Source: JAPUEK01 sp963815355 (GTDB taxonomy: Bacteria > Pseudomonadota > Alphaproteobacteria > Rhodobacterales > Rhodobacteraceae). From it: 64,000 nt of DNA. This document shows positions 9,049 through 18,545 of this stretch, one piece after another; within the stretch, counting starts at the first letter, position 1, and each line of letters begins with the position of its first letter. Position numbers and translations under genes: made by a program. Where the stretch lies: contig CAWFGJ010000002.1 of the NCBI GenBank assembly GCA_963815355.1, forward strand, positions 1 through 64,000, in the 5' to 3' direction. Under the pieces are notes generated by a model. The model ran no database searches, was not told the origin of the DNA, and was given only the letters and a program-made list of their open reading frames with translations.

Positions 9049-9423
9049 ATGTATTTTCTCAAGCGCCTGCTTACCTGGTGGAACAGCCAGACGCTCGGCA
9101 CGCAGATCTTTACCGCCCGCAAAGGGGTGAAGGTGGGTGAGGATGAACAGGGCAACCTCTATTACCAGACCAAAGACGCCAAGCGCCGCTGGGTGATCTA
9201 TAACGGCGAAACCGAAGCCAGCCGGGTAAACCCCGATTGGCATGGCTGGCTGCACTTCACCTGGGACCAGCCGCCGACCAAGGCACCGCTGACCCACAAG
9301 GTCTGGGAAAAGCCGCATCAGGAAAACCTGACCGGCTCGATGGCCGCCTATGCACCGCCCGGCTCTATCCGTGGCGCGGCCCCGGCCCTGCGCCGGGACT
9401 ATGAGGCGTGGCAGCCCGAATAA
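9049..9423 (+). CDS. NADH:ubiquinone oxidoreductase subunit NDUFA12 family protein
   Basis: 124 residues matching the NDUFA12 / 17.2-kDa complex I accessory subunit, found in alphaproteobacteria and mitochondria. Typical features are GTQIFTARKGVKVGEDEQGN, YYQTKD, RRWVIYNGE and the DWHGWLH core. The ATG at 9049 is preferred because GGAGG lies seven bases upstream; an in-frame ATG at 9034 sits before that site. It should associate with the peripheral arm of complex I. Its stop overlaps the next start (TAATG). Confidence 0.9.
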   Translation: MYFLKRLLTWWNSQTLGTQIFTARKGVKVGEDEQGNLYYQTKDAKRRWVIYNGETEASRVNPDWHGWLHFTWDQPPTKAPLTHKVWEKPHQENLTGSMAAYAPPGSIRGAAPALRRDYEAWQPE

Positions 9424-9896
9424 TGGCCGAGAACCGCGCAGAAGTTTTTGCCGGGGCGGTGGTTCTGGCCGTCGCCATCGGCTTTCTCGCCTATGCGATG
9501 GGCGGCAGCGCCCTGACCGGGGGGGCGGGCAGCTACCCGCTCAAGGCCTCGTTCCGCTCGGTTGAAGGGATCAAGGTCGGCTCGGATGTGCGGCTGGCAG
9601 GGGTCAAGGTCGGCACGATCACTGCGCTGTCGCTGAACCCGGAAACCTATTTCGCCGATGCCGTGGTGCAGGTCGAAAACGCCGTTCAATTGCCCGACAA
9701 CTCGGCGATCCTCATCTCGTCCGAGGGGCTGCTGGGCGGCAATTTTGTGGAACTCGTGCCGGGTGGCTCACCGGATATTCTGGCCCCGGGCGATGAGATT
9801 GAAGACACCCAAGGCTCGGTCAGCCTGTTGACCTTGCTGATGAAATGGGTGGGCGGCCAATCCAGTGACGCCCCTGCGACGGGGGCCGCGCCGTGA
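9423..9896 (+). CDS. mlaD: MlaD-type phospholipid-binding protein (MCE domain)
   Basis: 157 residues. An N-terminal signal anchor (about residues 8-26) is followed by a single MCE domain (KASFRSVEGIKVGSDVRLAG) and a short C-terminal tail. It is the periplasmic ring-forming component of the Mla lipid transporter, which maintains outer-membrane asymmetry. The ATPase and permease lie 17 kb away (mlaF, mlaE), so the operon is split in this genome. The ATG overlaps the NDUFA12 stop, and its own stop overlaps the next start (GTGA). Confidence 0.9.
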   Translation: MAENRAEVFAGAVVLAVAIGFLAYAMGGSALTGGAGSYPLKASFRSVEGIKVGSDVRLAGVKVGTITALSLNPETYFADAVVQVENAVQLPDNSAILISSEGLLGGNFVELVPGGSPDILAPGDEIEDTQGSVSLLTLLMKWVGGQSSDAPATGAAP

Positions 9897-10333
9897 GCTT
9901 GCGCCTTGCCGCCGCGCTGTCGCTTTTGGCCGCACCCCTGTTTGCTCAGGATTTCGCCGAAGCACCCGGTGCCAAGCTGCGCATGTTGGACAAGCTGACC
10001 GGCGAGGTCAGCGATCTGCTGCTGTCGAACGGGGAAACAAAGACCGTCGGCTACATGACCGTCAAGTTGGACAGTTGCCGCTCCCCCGCCGACAACGCCA
10101 CCGCCGAGGCCTATGCCCACCTGACCCTGCTGGACAGCCGCACCTCGGATACCGTGTTCTCGGGGTGGATGGTGGCCTCCAGCCCCGCGCTTTCCGCGCT
10201 GGATCACCCGCGCTATGACGTCTGGGTGCTGCGCTGTGACGTGCCGGATCTGGTGCTTCCCGAGGTCGAACCCGCCCCCGAAGAAGACCCCGCACCCGAG
10301 GGTGAGGCGACCCCGGCAGACGACGGGCAGTAA
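9893..10333 (+). CDS. DUF2155 domain-containing exported protein
   Basis: 146 residues starting at GTG 9893, overlapping the mlaD stop. A signal peptide (cleavage near LFAQ, residue 19) precedes the DUF2155 core, with KLDSC and the conserved YDVWVLRC motif. The tail is acidic and proline-rich (PEVEPAPEEDPAPEGE). The function is unknown; it is probably periplasmic. The last 121 bases are antisense to the end of aat, so the YDVWVL motif and the Aat C-terminus are written on the same DNA. Confidence 0.85.
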   Translation: MSLRLAAALSLLAAPLFAQDFAEAPGAKLRMLDKLTGEVSDLLLSNGETKTVGYMTVKLDSCRSPADNATAEAYAHLTLLDSRTSDTVFSGWMVASSPALSALDHPRYDVWVLRCDVPDLVLPEVEPAPEEDPAPEGEATPADDGQ

Positions 10334-10939
10334 CCCTGCGGCGCGAATTGGGCGGGCAGGGGCAGCGCCTCGGCCAGCCGCCGCTGATACTCCCCCCGCG
10401 CGATTTCCACCGCCCCAAGCGAGGCCAGATGCGCGGTCAGAAACTGCGTGTCAAACAAGCGGAATCCCCCCGCCCGCAGCCGATGCACCAACCACGCCAG
10501 CGCGATTTTTGACGCATCCGTGCGGCGCGAGAACATGCTTTCCCCAAAGAAAGCCGCCCCCAGAACCACGCCGTAGACCCCGCCGATCAAATGCCCCTTC
10601 GGGCGACCACACCTCAAGGCTATGTGCATGAGCCTTGGCATGCAGTGCCTTGTAAAGAATCGCGATTTCGCCGTTGATCCATGTCTCGCTTCGGTCCGCA
10701 CAGCCCTGCAAGACGCCGTCGAAATCGCGGTCCACCGTCACCGTGTAATCGGGCCGCAGCAGCGCGCGCCGCAGCGAGCGTGAGATGTGGAACCGCTCCA
10801 GCTCAAACACCCCGCGGCGACGCGGATCGACCCAGTGGATCTCCGTCGTGTCGCGCCCCTCGGCCATGGGGAAAATCCCCATCGCATAGGCGCGCAGCAA
10901 GATTTCGGGGGTCAGGACAGGGTCGGTCATCGGGGGCAT
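10213..10939 (-). CDS. aat: Leucyl/phenylalanyl-tRNA--protein transferase, frameshifted
   Basis: Aat attaches Leu or Phe to N-terminal Arg/Lys in the bacterial N-end rule pathway. Residues MGIFPMAEG, WVDPRRRGVFELERFHISR and the ETWINGEI region are clear from 10939 down. The frame then breaks at an AAA run (10589-10591, TTT in the gene). The rest, GGVYGVVLGAAFFGESMFSR and LVHRLRAGGFRLFDTQFLTAH, continues in the next frame to 10213. With one T fewer the junction reads GALIGGVYGV, the family sequence. A sequencing error or a recent mutation is possible. The C-terminus overlaps DUF2155 antisense. Confidence 0.85.
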
Positions 10940-10970
10940 TGCCCTTGTGCAGTGCCAAGGGCAGGGGCAC

Positions 10971-10991
10971 GGCGCGGGTCAGTCCCGCGCC
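10971..10991 (-). terminator. GC-rich hairpin after accC
   Basis: GGCGCGGG (10971-10978) and CCCGCGCC (10984-10991) form an 8-bp stem with a 5-base loop, ten bases past the accC stop and before aat. There is no T-tract, so termination strength is doubtful. Confidence 0.4.
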
Positions 10992-11000
10992 GCAAGGGCA

Positions 11001-12348
11001 TTAGCCAAACTGCGCGGCGAGCCATTTTTCCAGCCAGTGAATGTTGTATTCGCCGTTCTGGATATCCGGCTCGGCCAGCAGCATGTCAAACAGCGGCACC
11101 GAGGTTTCGATCCCGTCGATGATCAATTCGCCCAAGGCGCGGCGCAGACGGGCCAAAGCCTCAGGGCGGTCTCGGCCATGCACGATCAGCTTGCCGATCA
11201 GGCTGTCGTAATAGGGCGGGATCGAATAGCCGGAATACAGCGCCGAATCCATCCGCACGCCAAAGCCGCCGGGGGCGTGGAACATGCGCACCTTGCCGGG
11301 GCAGGGCGTGAAGTTCGGCAGCTTTTCGGCATTGATCCGCACTTCGATGGCGTGACCGCTTAACTCCAGCTCATCTTGGATGAAGGACATCTCCATCCCC
11401 GCCGCAACCCGGATCTGCTCGCGCACAAGGTCAACGCCGTAGACGTATTCCGTCACCGGATGTTCCACCTGCAACCGGGTGTTCATCTCGATAAAGAAGA
11501 ACTCGCCGTTCTCATACAGGAACTCGATGGTGCCTGCGCCCAGGTAGTTGATCTTGGCCACCGCCTCCGCGCAGATCTTGCCGATCTTGGCGCGCAGGGC
11601 GGGCGTGATCACCGGGCCGGGGGCTTCTTCAAAGACCTTCTGGTGGCGCCGCTGCAAAGAGCAATCGCGCTCCCCAAGATGGACGGCGCGCCCCTTGCCA
11701 TCGCCAAAGACCTGAATCTCAATATGGCGCGGCTTTTGCAGGTATTTCTCGATATAGACTTCGTCGTTGCCAAAGGCAGCCTTGGATTCCGACCGCGCGG
11801 TACGAAAGGCGATCTCAAGCTCTTCGGGGGTATGCGCCACTTTCATGCCGCGCCCACCGCCGCCCGCCGTGGCCTTGATGATCACCGGAAAACCGATGCT
11901 CGCCGCCACGCCGATGGCCGTCTCATAGTCCGGCACGCCGCCCTCGGATCCCGGCACAACCGGAATGCCCAAAGCTTTGGCCGTTTCCTTTGCCGTGATC
12001 TTGTCGCCCATGATGCGGATATGCTCCGCCGTGGGCCCGATGAACGCGATGCCGTGATCGGCCAAGGCCTGGCTGAAGGCCGCGTTCTCAGACAGGAACC
12101 CATAGCCCGGATGCACCGCTTGCGCGCCGGTGATTTCACACGCCGAGATGATGGCCGCTTTGGACAGGTAGCTATCCGTCGACGAGGCCGGGCCAATGCA
12201 GATCGAACTCGTCTGCCATCCGCACATGCATTGCATCGGCATCGGCCGTGGAATGGACGGCGACCGATTTGATCCCCATCTCTTGGCAGGCGCGGATCAC
12301 GCGAAGGGCAATTTCGCCCCGGTTGGCGATCAGGATTTTCTCGAACAT
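11001..12348 (-). CDS. accC: Acetyl-CoA carboxylase biotin carboxylase subunit, frameshifted near the N-terminus
   Basis: The true start is ATG 12346-12348 (FEKILIANRGEIALRVIR), giving 448 residues if repaired. AccC carboxylates the biotin of AccB in the first step of fatty-acid synthesis. The ATP-grasp core shows KATAGGGGRGMK, the HIEIQVFGD motif, GERDCSLQRRHQK and EMNTRLQVEHPVTE. After MADE (about residue 47) the frame is lost at an AA pair (12206-12207); removing one base restores ESICIGPASS. As the gene is expected to be essential, a sequence error is likely. It lies 4 bases downstream of accB. Confidence 0.93.
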
Positions 12349-12352
12349 GCGC

Positions 12353-12841
12353 TTACTCGATGATCATCAGGGGCGCGCCGTACTCAACCGGGTGGCCATC
12401 GGTCACGAGGATGCGCTTGACGGTCCCGGCACGCGGGGCCGGAATGTGGTTCATGGTTTTCATCGCTTCGATGATCAGCACCGTCTGACCCTCGGTCACG
12501 GTCGAGCCGACGTTCACAAAGGCCGCGGCCCCCGGTTCTGCCGACAAATAGCAGGTGCCCACCATCGGAGAGGTGACTGCACCCGGATGCTGTGCCGGGT
12601 CATCCGACACCAACACCGCCGCTGCCACCGGGGCTGCCGCCACCGGGGCCGCTGCATAGGCCTGCATCGGTGCGGCTTAAGTCATCTGCACGATGTTGGC
12701 CTGTTTGACGACGCGCACTTCAAGGCTGTCGTCTTCGCCATATTCGCGCTTTACCGACAATTCGGTCAGGTCATTCTTGTTCAGCAACTCTGCAAGCGCG
12801 GAGATGAAGGATACGTCCGCGTCCGTGGATTGTTTGCTCAT
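12353..12841 (-). CDS. accB: Biotin carboxyl carrier protein, interrupted by an in-frame TAA
   Basis: It starts at ATG 12839-12841 (MSKQSTDADVSFISALAELL) and would be 162 residues. The biotinyl domain is intact at the C-terminus, with biotin-acceptor Lys in IIEAMKTMNHI. Codon 55 (12677-12679 on the plus strand) is TAA between NIVQMT and AAPMQAY, where relatives have Gln (CAA). An ATG follows 12 bases later, so a separate C-terminal BCCP domain could be made by reinitiation. The gene lies just upstream of accC in one operon. The lesion is either a sequence error or a genuine split. Confidence 0.88.
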
Positions 12842-13056
12842 GCCGTCCTCATTTTGGCGTCATTATTACAGTCTGTCGCCCCGGCGGGCCGGGCCGGGCG
12901 TCTAGAGATCGCCTTGATATACGCCACAGGGGCCAAGGTGAAAAGCATGAGTTGCGCATCCGTGCATTTGAACGCGTTTTCTAAAATTTACCATTTGATA
13001 AAAAAACAGACCTGTGCCAGCCTGATTCCAATGATAAAAGCCATGGGAGGCTTGAT

Positions 13057-14391
13057 GTGACCAACAGCCCGCTGACGCCCGGTGTCGTTCCGGGGCGCTT
13101 GCCCGCCACCACTTATCTTGACCACTTCGCCGATCACGCCCCGCCGCTGGACGCGCATGAGGCCCGCGTTGCCGCGGATCGCTGCTACTTTTGCCACGAT
13201 GCGCCCTGCATGACGGCCTGTCCGACCACCATCGACATTCCGCTGTTCATCCGCCAGATCGCCACCGGCACGCCGGATGCGGCGGCAAAGACCATCTTTG
13301 CCCAAAACATCCTTGGCGGCATGTGCGCGCGGGTCTGCCCGACCGAACAGCTGTGCGAAGAGGCCTGCGTGCGCGAAGCCGCCGAAGGCAAGCCGGTAGA
13401 GATCGGCCAGTTGCAGCGCTTTGCCACCGATACACTGATGGCCAAAGGCGTCCATCCCTTCACCCGCGCCAAATCCACCGGCAAGATCGTGGCCGTCGTG
13501 GGGGCGGGGCCCGCAGGTCTGGCCTGCGCCCATCGCCTTGCGATGAAGGGCCATGACGTGGTGATCCTTGATGCGCGCCCCAAACCCGGCGGGTTGAACG
13601 AGTTCGGCATCGCCTCGTATAAATCCACCGATGATTTCGCCCAGAAAGAGATCGACTGGCTGCTGAAAATCGGCGGCATCCGGATTGAGACAGGCAAAGC
13701 CCTTGGCCGCGACTTTGGCCTTGCCGACCTGCAAGCCAACTATGACGCGGTGTTCCTTGGCATGGGTCTGGCCGGGGTGAATGCCCTGCGCGCGGCGGGT
13801 GAAGACAAGACCAACGTGCGAAACGCCGTTGATTTCATTGCCGAATTGCGCCAGACCCCCGACAAATCCAGCCTGTCCATTGGCCGCGATGTCGTGGTGA
13901 TCGGCGGGGGCATGACGGCGGTGGATGCCGCCGTGCAGTCCAAGCTGCTGGGCGCGCAGAATGTCACCATCGTCTACCGCCGCGATCAGGCGAAGATGAG
14001 CGCCTCACCTTATGAGCAAGACCACGCCACGTCGGCGGGGGTGCGGATCATCACCAACGCGGCCCCGGTGGCCGTGCATGGCAACGGCGCGGTGACAGAG
14101 GTGGAATTCGCCTATACCGAAGACACGCCGCAGGGCCTCAAGACCGGGGCAGAGACGTTCCGGCTGAAGGCGGATCAGGTGTTCAAGGCCATCGGCCAGA
14201 CCCTGACAGGCGCGCCCGACGGGCTGGCCCTTGAGGGCGGCAAGATCGCCGTGGACGCCAGGGGACGCACCTCCATCGCGGAAATCTGGGCCGGGGGCGA
14301 TTGCGCCGCAGGGGGCGAAGATCTGACCGTGACCGCCGTGGCCCAAGGCCGCGACGCGGCAGAAGACATTCATTCGGCGCTGATGGGCTAG
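13057..14391 (+). CDS. preT: NAD-dependent dihydropyrimidine dehydrogenase subunit PreT
   Basis: A 444-residue flavoprotein that, with PreA, reduces uracil or thymine with NADH, the first step of reductive pyrimidine breakdown. N-terminal cysteines CYFCHDAPC, TACPTTID and CARVCPTEQLCEEAC bind Fe-S clusters. FAD binding is seen in VAVVGAGPAGLACAHR, and a second nucleotide motif in VVVIGGGMTAVDAA. The start is GTG 13057, six bases after GGGAGG; the nearby ATG is out of frame. The gene is divergent from accB across an AT-rich spacer (12842-13056) with poly-A. PreA follows nine bases later. Confidence 0.92.
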   Translation: MTNSPLTPGVVPGRLPATTYLDHFADHAPPLDAHEARVAADRCYFCHDAPCMTACPTTIDIPLFIRQIATGTPDAAAKTIFAQNILGGMCARVCPTEQLCEEACVREAAEGKPVEIGQLQRFATDTLMAKGVHPFTRAKSTGKIVAVVGAGPAGLACAHRLAMKGHDVVILDARPKPGGLNEFGIASYKSTDDFAQKEIDWLLKIGGIRIETGKALGRDFGLADLQANYDAVFLGMGLAGVNALRAAGEDKTNVRNAVDFIAELRQTPDKSSLSIGRDVVVIGGGMTAVDAAVQSKLLGAQNVTIVYRRDQAKMSASPYEQDHATSAGVRIITNAAPVAVHGNGAVTEVEFAYTEDTPQGLKTGAETFRLKADQVFKAIGQTLTGAPDGLALEGGKIAVDARGRTSIAEIWAGGDCAAGGEDLTVTAVAQGRDAAEDIHSALMG

Positions 14392-14400
14392 GGGAACAGC

Positions 14401-15702
14401 ATGGCAAATCTCACAACCGACTTCATCGGCATCAAGTCTCCGAACCCGTTCTGGCTGGCCTCTGCGCCGCCGACGGACAAGAAATACAATGTCGAACGCG
14501 CGTTTGAGGCGGGCTGGGGCGGGGTGGTCTGGAAGACCCTCGGCTCCGAAGGGCCGCCGGTGGTCAACGTCAACGGGCCGCGCTATGGCGCGATCTGGGG
14601 GGCAGACCGCCGCCTTTTGGGGCTGAACAACATCGAACTGATCACCGACCGCCCGTTGGAGGTGAACCTGCAAGAGATCAAGGAGGTCAAACGCAAATGG
14701 CGTGACCGGGCCTTGGTCATCAGCCTGATGGTCCCCTGTGATGAGGACAGCTGGAAAGACATCCTCGCGCGAATCGAAGATACCGAGGCCGACGGGGTAG
14801 AGCTGAACTTCGGCTGCCCGCATGGGATGGCCGAGCGCGGCATGGGCTCTGCCGTGGGGCAGGTGCCGGAATACATCGAGATGGTCACCCGCTGGGTGAA
14901 AAAGTATTCCAGAATGCCATGTATCGTGAAATTGACCCCCAATATCAGCGACATCCGCAAACCAGCCGAGGCCGCGCATCGCGGCGGGGCCGATGCGGTC
15001 AGCCTGATCAACACGATCAACTCGATCACCGCCGTCAACCTAGACAGCTTTGCGCCCGAGCCGATGATCGACGGCAAAGGCACCCACGGCGGCTATTGCG
15101 GCCCGGCGGTCAAACCCATTGCGCTGAACATGGTGGCCGAAATCGCCCGCGCCCGTGAAACCCGCGGGCTGCCGATCTCGGGCATCGGTGGCATTACGAC
15201 CTGGCGCGATGCGGCGGAATTCATGGCGCTTGGCGCGGGCAATGTGCAGGTCTGCACCGCCGCCATGACCTATGGCTTCAAGGTGGTGCAGGAAATGATC
15301 TCGGGCCTGTCCGACTACATGGACAGCAAGGGCATGACCGCCACCTCGGAACTGGTGGGAAAGGCGGTGCCAAACGTGACGGACTGGCAGTTCCTGAACC
15401 TGAACTACGTGACAAAGGCGCAGATCAGCCAAGACGATTGCATCAAATGTGGCCGTTGCTTTGCCGCCTGCGAAGACACCAGCCACCAAGCCATCGCCAT
15501 GTCCGAAGACCGCACCTTCACCGTCAAGGATGATGAATGCGTGGCCTGCAACCTGTGCGTCAACGTCTGCCCGGTGGAAAACTGCATCACCATGGTCGAA
15601 CTGCCCAAGGGGGCGGTGGATCTGCGCACCGGCCGCAAAGTGGGCGATTATGCCAACTGGACAACCCACCCCAACAACCCTTCGGCGACAGCCGCCGAAT
15701 AA
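14401..15702 (+). CDS. preA: NAD-dependent dihydropyrimidine dehydrogenase subunit PreA
   Basis: 433 residues. A TIM-barrel FMN domain of the dihydroorotate dehydrogenase class (NPFWLASAPPTDKKYNV, ELNFGCPHGM, SGIGGITTW) is followed by a C-terminal 2x[4Fe-4S] ferredoxin domain (CIKCGRCFAAC, CVACNLCVNVCP). It contains the pyrimidine-reducing site and pairs with PreT. Later catabolic genes (hydantoinase, beta-ureidopropionase) are not adjacent. A rho-independent terminator follows. Confidence 0.93.
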   Translation: MANLTTDFIGIKSPNPFWLASAPPTDKKYNVERAFEAGWGGVVWKTLGSEGPPVVNVNGPRYGAIWGADRRLLGLNNIELITDRPLEVNLQEIKEVKRKWRDRALVISLMVPCDEDSWKDILARIEDTEADGVELNFGCPHGMAERGMGSAVGQVPEYIEMVTRWVKKYSRMPCIVKLTPNISDIRKPAEAAHRGGADAVSLINTINSITAVNLDSFAPEPMIDGKGTHGGYCGPAVKPIALNMVAEIARARETRGLPISGIGGITTWRDAAEFMALGAGNVQVCTAAMTYGFKVVQEMISGLSDYMDSKGMTATSELVGKAVPNVTDWQFLNLNYVTKAQISQDDCIKCGRCFAACEDTSHQAIAMSEDRTFTVKDDECVACNLCVNVCPVENCITMVELPKGAVDLRTGRKVGDYANWTTHPNNPSATAAE

Positions 15703-15747
15703 CCGCTTCCCGACCCTGACGACTGACTATTGACCATTGGCTATTGA

Positions 15748-15774
15748 CCCCGGCACTCCCTGCCGGGGTTTTTT
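15748..15774 (+). terminator. Rho-independent terminator after preA
   Basis: CCCCGGCA (15748-15755) pairs with TGCCGGGG (15761-15768), with a 5-base loop followed by TTTTTT. It is a strong intrinsic terminator and closes the preTA operon. Confidence 0.88.
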
Positions 15775-15846
15775 CATGGCCCGCCCGCCGAAATCCACGC
15801 TGCGCGTGATTTTCCCCCAACCCGTGCTATCGTCTCTGCAGCCATT

Positions 15847-15902
15847 GGCCAAAGCTATCTGGCCAAAGCGTTCCGGCCAAAGCTATCTGGCCAAAGCGTT
15901 CA
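15847..15902 (+). repeat. Tandem repeat, four 14-bp units, before the acyl-CoA ligase
   Basis: Four head-to-tail units each begin GGCCAAAGC. Units 1 and 3 end TATCT, unit 2 ends GTTCC and unit 4 GTTCA, so it is also a 28-bp doublet. It ends two bases before the GGAGG of the ligase and lies between the preA terminator and that gene, so it is in the promoter or leader. It could be repeated operator sites or simple slippage. Confidence 0.9.
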
Positions 15903-15916
15903 GGGAGGAACCTGCC

Positions 15917-17467
15917 ATGACCATCTACCCAAGCCCCCGCGCTGCCCTGCCACTGCGCGCCCTTTCGATCACCGAGCGCGTGTTCGAAGGGCTGGCCCAT
16001 GACCCGGACCGGCTGGCGCTGATCGACGGGCCGACGGGTAAGGGCGTGACCGCCGCCGCGCTGCGGGAACGGATCACGCGGCTTGCAGGCGGGTTGCGCG
16101 CGCGTGGCATCGGGCCGGGCACGGTGGTGGCGATCCTTGCTCCCAACAGCCCGGACTATTGCGCGGCCTTTCACGCGGTCGCCTATGCAGGTGCGACGGT
16201 GACCACAATCAACCCCGGCTACACCGCGCCCGAGATCGCGCATCAGTTGCGCGATAGCGGGGCCGAGGTCGCCATTGCCCAAGCCGCCCTGTTGCCCGGC
16301 CTGCAAGCCAACGATCTGCCCCTGCGCGCCGTCTATAGCGTAGAGCCGACCGCCGGGCATCTGAGCCTTGATGAGCTGCTGGCCGATCCCTTGCCCGCGC
16401 AGGTGCCCGTGGATCTGGACCGCGACGTGGTGGCCTTGCCCTATTCCTCGGGCACCACGGGCTTGCCCAAGGGCGTGCGCCTGTCGCATCGCAATCTGGT
16501 CGCCAATGTTGATCAGGTGCTTGCCGGCCTGCGCATCCTGCCGTCAGAGATGACCGTGGGCTTTCTGCCCTTCTTCCACATCTACGGCATGAACACGCTG
16601 ATGAACGTGTTTCTGGCGCGCGGGGCGGGGATGGTGACCATGCCGCGCTTTGATCTGGCGGCCTTTCTCGGCCATATCCAGACCCACCGCGCCCGACTGG
16701 TGCTGATCGCGCCCCCCGTGGCGGTGGCGCTGGCCAAACACCCGCTGGTGGACAACTACGATCTGTCCTCGCTAGAGGTGCTGATGTCGGGGGCCGCGCC
16801 CTTGGGGGGCGATGTCGCGGCGGCCTTGGGCAAACGGCTCGGCTGCGTGGCGCTGCAAGGCTACGGGATGACCGAACTGAGCCCCGTCAGCCACATCTGC
16901 CCCGAAGACGATGTCCGCGCGGGGTCCGTCGGGCCCAACCTGCCCAATACTGACTGCCGTCTGGTCGACCCGGTGACGGGCACGGACGCCGCCCCCGGCG
17001 CAGAGGGAGAGCTGTGGGTGCGCGGCCCGCAGGTGATGATGGGCTATCACAACGCCCCCGAGGCGACGGCGGCCACCCTGACCGACGGCTGGCTTCATAC
17101 CGGCGATCTGGGTGCTTATGACGCCGACGGGCACCTGTCGATTCGCGACCGGCTGAAAGAGTTGATCAAGGTCTCCGGCTTTCAGGTCGCCCCGGCCGAG
17201 GTCGAGGCCGAATTGCTGGGCCACCCCGATGTCGCCGACGCCGCCGTGATCGGCCTGCCCGATGACGAGTCAGGCGAGCGCCCGCTGGCCTTTATCGTGC
17301 CCGCCGCCGGACGCAGCCCCGATCTGGACAGCATCCGCGCCCATCTGAAATCCCGGCTCGCCGCCTATAAACAACCCGCCGCCCTGCACATCGTCGACGC
17401 AATCCCGAAATCGGCCTCGGGCAAAATCCTGCGCCGCGTGCTCAAGACCCAGATCACGGGCGGGTGA
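15917..17467 (+). CDS. AMP-binding acyl-CoA ligase (4-coumarate--CoA ligase-like)
   Basis: A 516-residue ANL-superfamily enzyme that adenylates a carboxylic acid and transfers it to CoA. Motifs: P-loop YSSGTTGLPKGV, LPFFHIYGM, GYGMTELSP, WLHTGDLGAYDADG, the hinge RLKELIKVSGFQVAPAE and the C-terminal catalytic Lys in PKSASGKILRR. The start follows GGAGG by eight bases. The overall pattern is closest to plant-type 4CL ligases, but the acid is not predictable. It is expressed from its own leader with the 14-bp repeats. Confidence 0.85.
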   Translation: MTIYPSPRAALPLRALSITERVFEGLAHDPDRLALIDGPTGKGVTAAALRERITRLAGGLRARGIGPGTVVAILAPNSPDYCAAFHAVAYAGATVTTINPGYTAPEIAHQLRDSGAEVAIAQAALLPGLQANDLPLRAVYSVEPTAGHLSLDELLADPLPAQVPVDLDRDVVALPYSSGTTGLPKGVRLSHRNLVANVDQVLAGLRILPSEMTVGFLPFFHIYGMNTLMNVFLARGAGMVTMPRFDLAAFLGHIQTHRARLVLIAPPVAVALAKHPLVDNYDLSSLEVLMSGAAPLGGDVAAALGKRLGCVALQGYGMTELSPVSHICPEDDVRAGSVGPNLPNTDCRLVDPVTGTDAAPGAEGELWVRGPQVMMGYHNAPEATAATLTDGWLHTGDLGAYDADGHLSIRDRLKELIKVSGFQVAPAEVEAELLGHPDVADAAVIGLPDDESGERPLAFIVPAAGRSPDLDSIRAHLKSRLAAYKQPAALHIVDAIPKSASGKILRRVLKTQITGG

Positions 17468-17530
17468 GGCGGGAACAATCCCCACCCCGCCCGCCTTGTG
17501 GCGCGGCAGGCGGGGGCCTATCTTGACTGT

Positions 17531-18541
<1,011 letters not shown>

Positions 18542-18545
18542 GCCC

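Noticed and set aside
15847..15902. CRISPR array
   Set aside because: Units are 14 bp with no unique spacers and no cas genes nearby.
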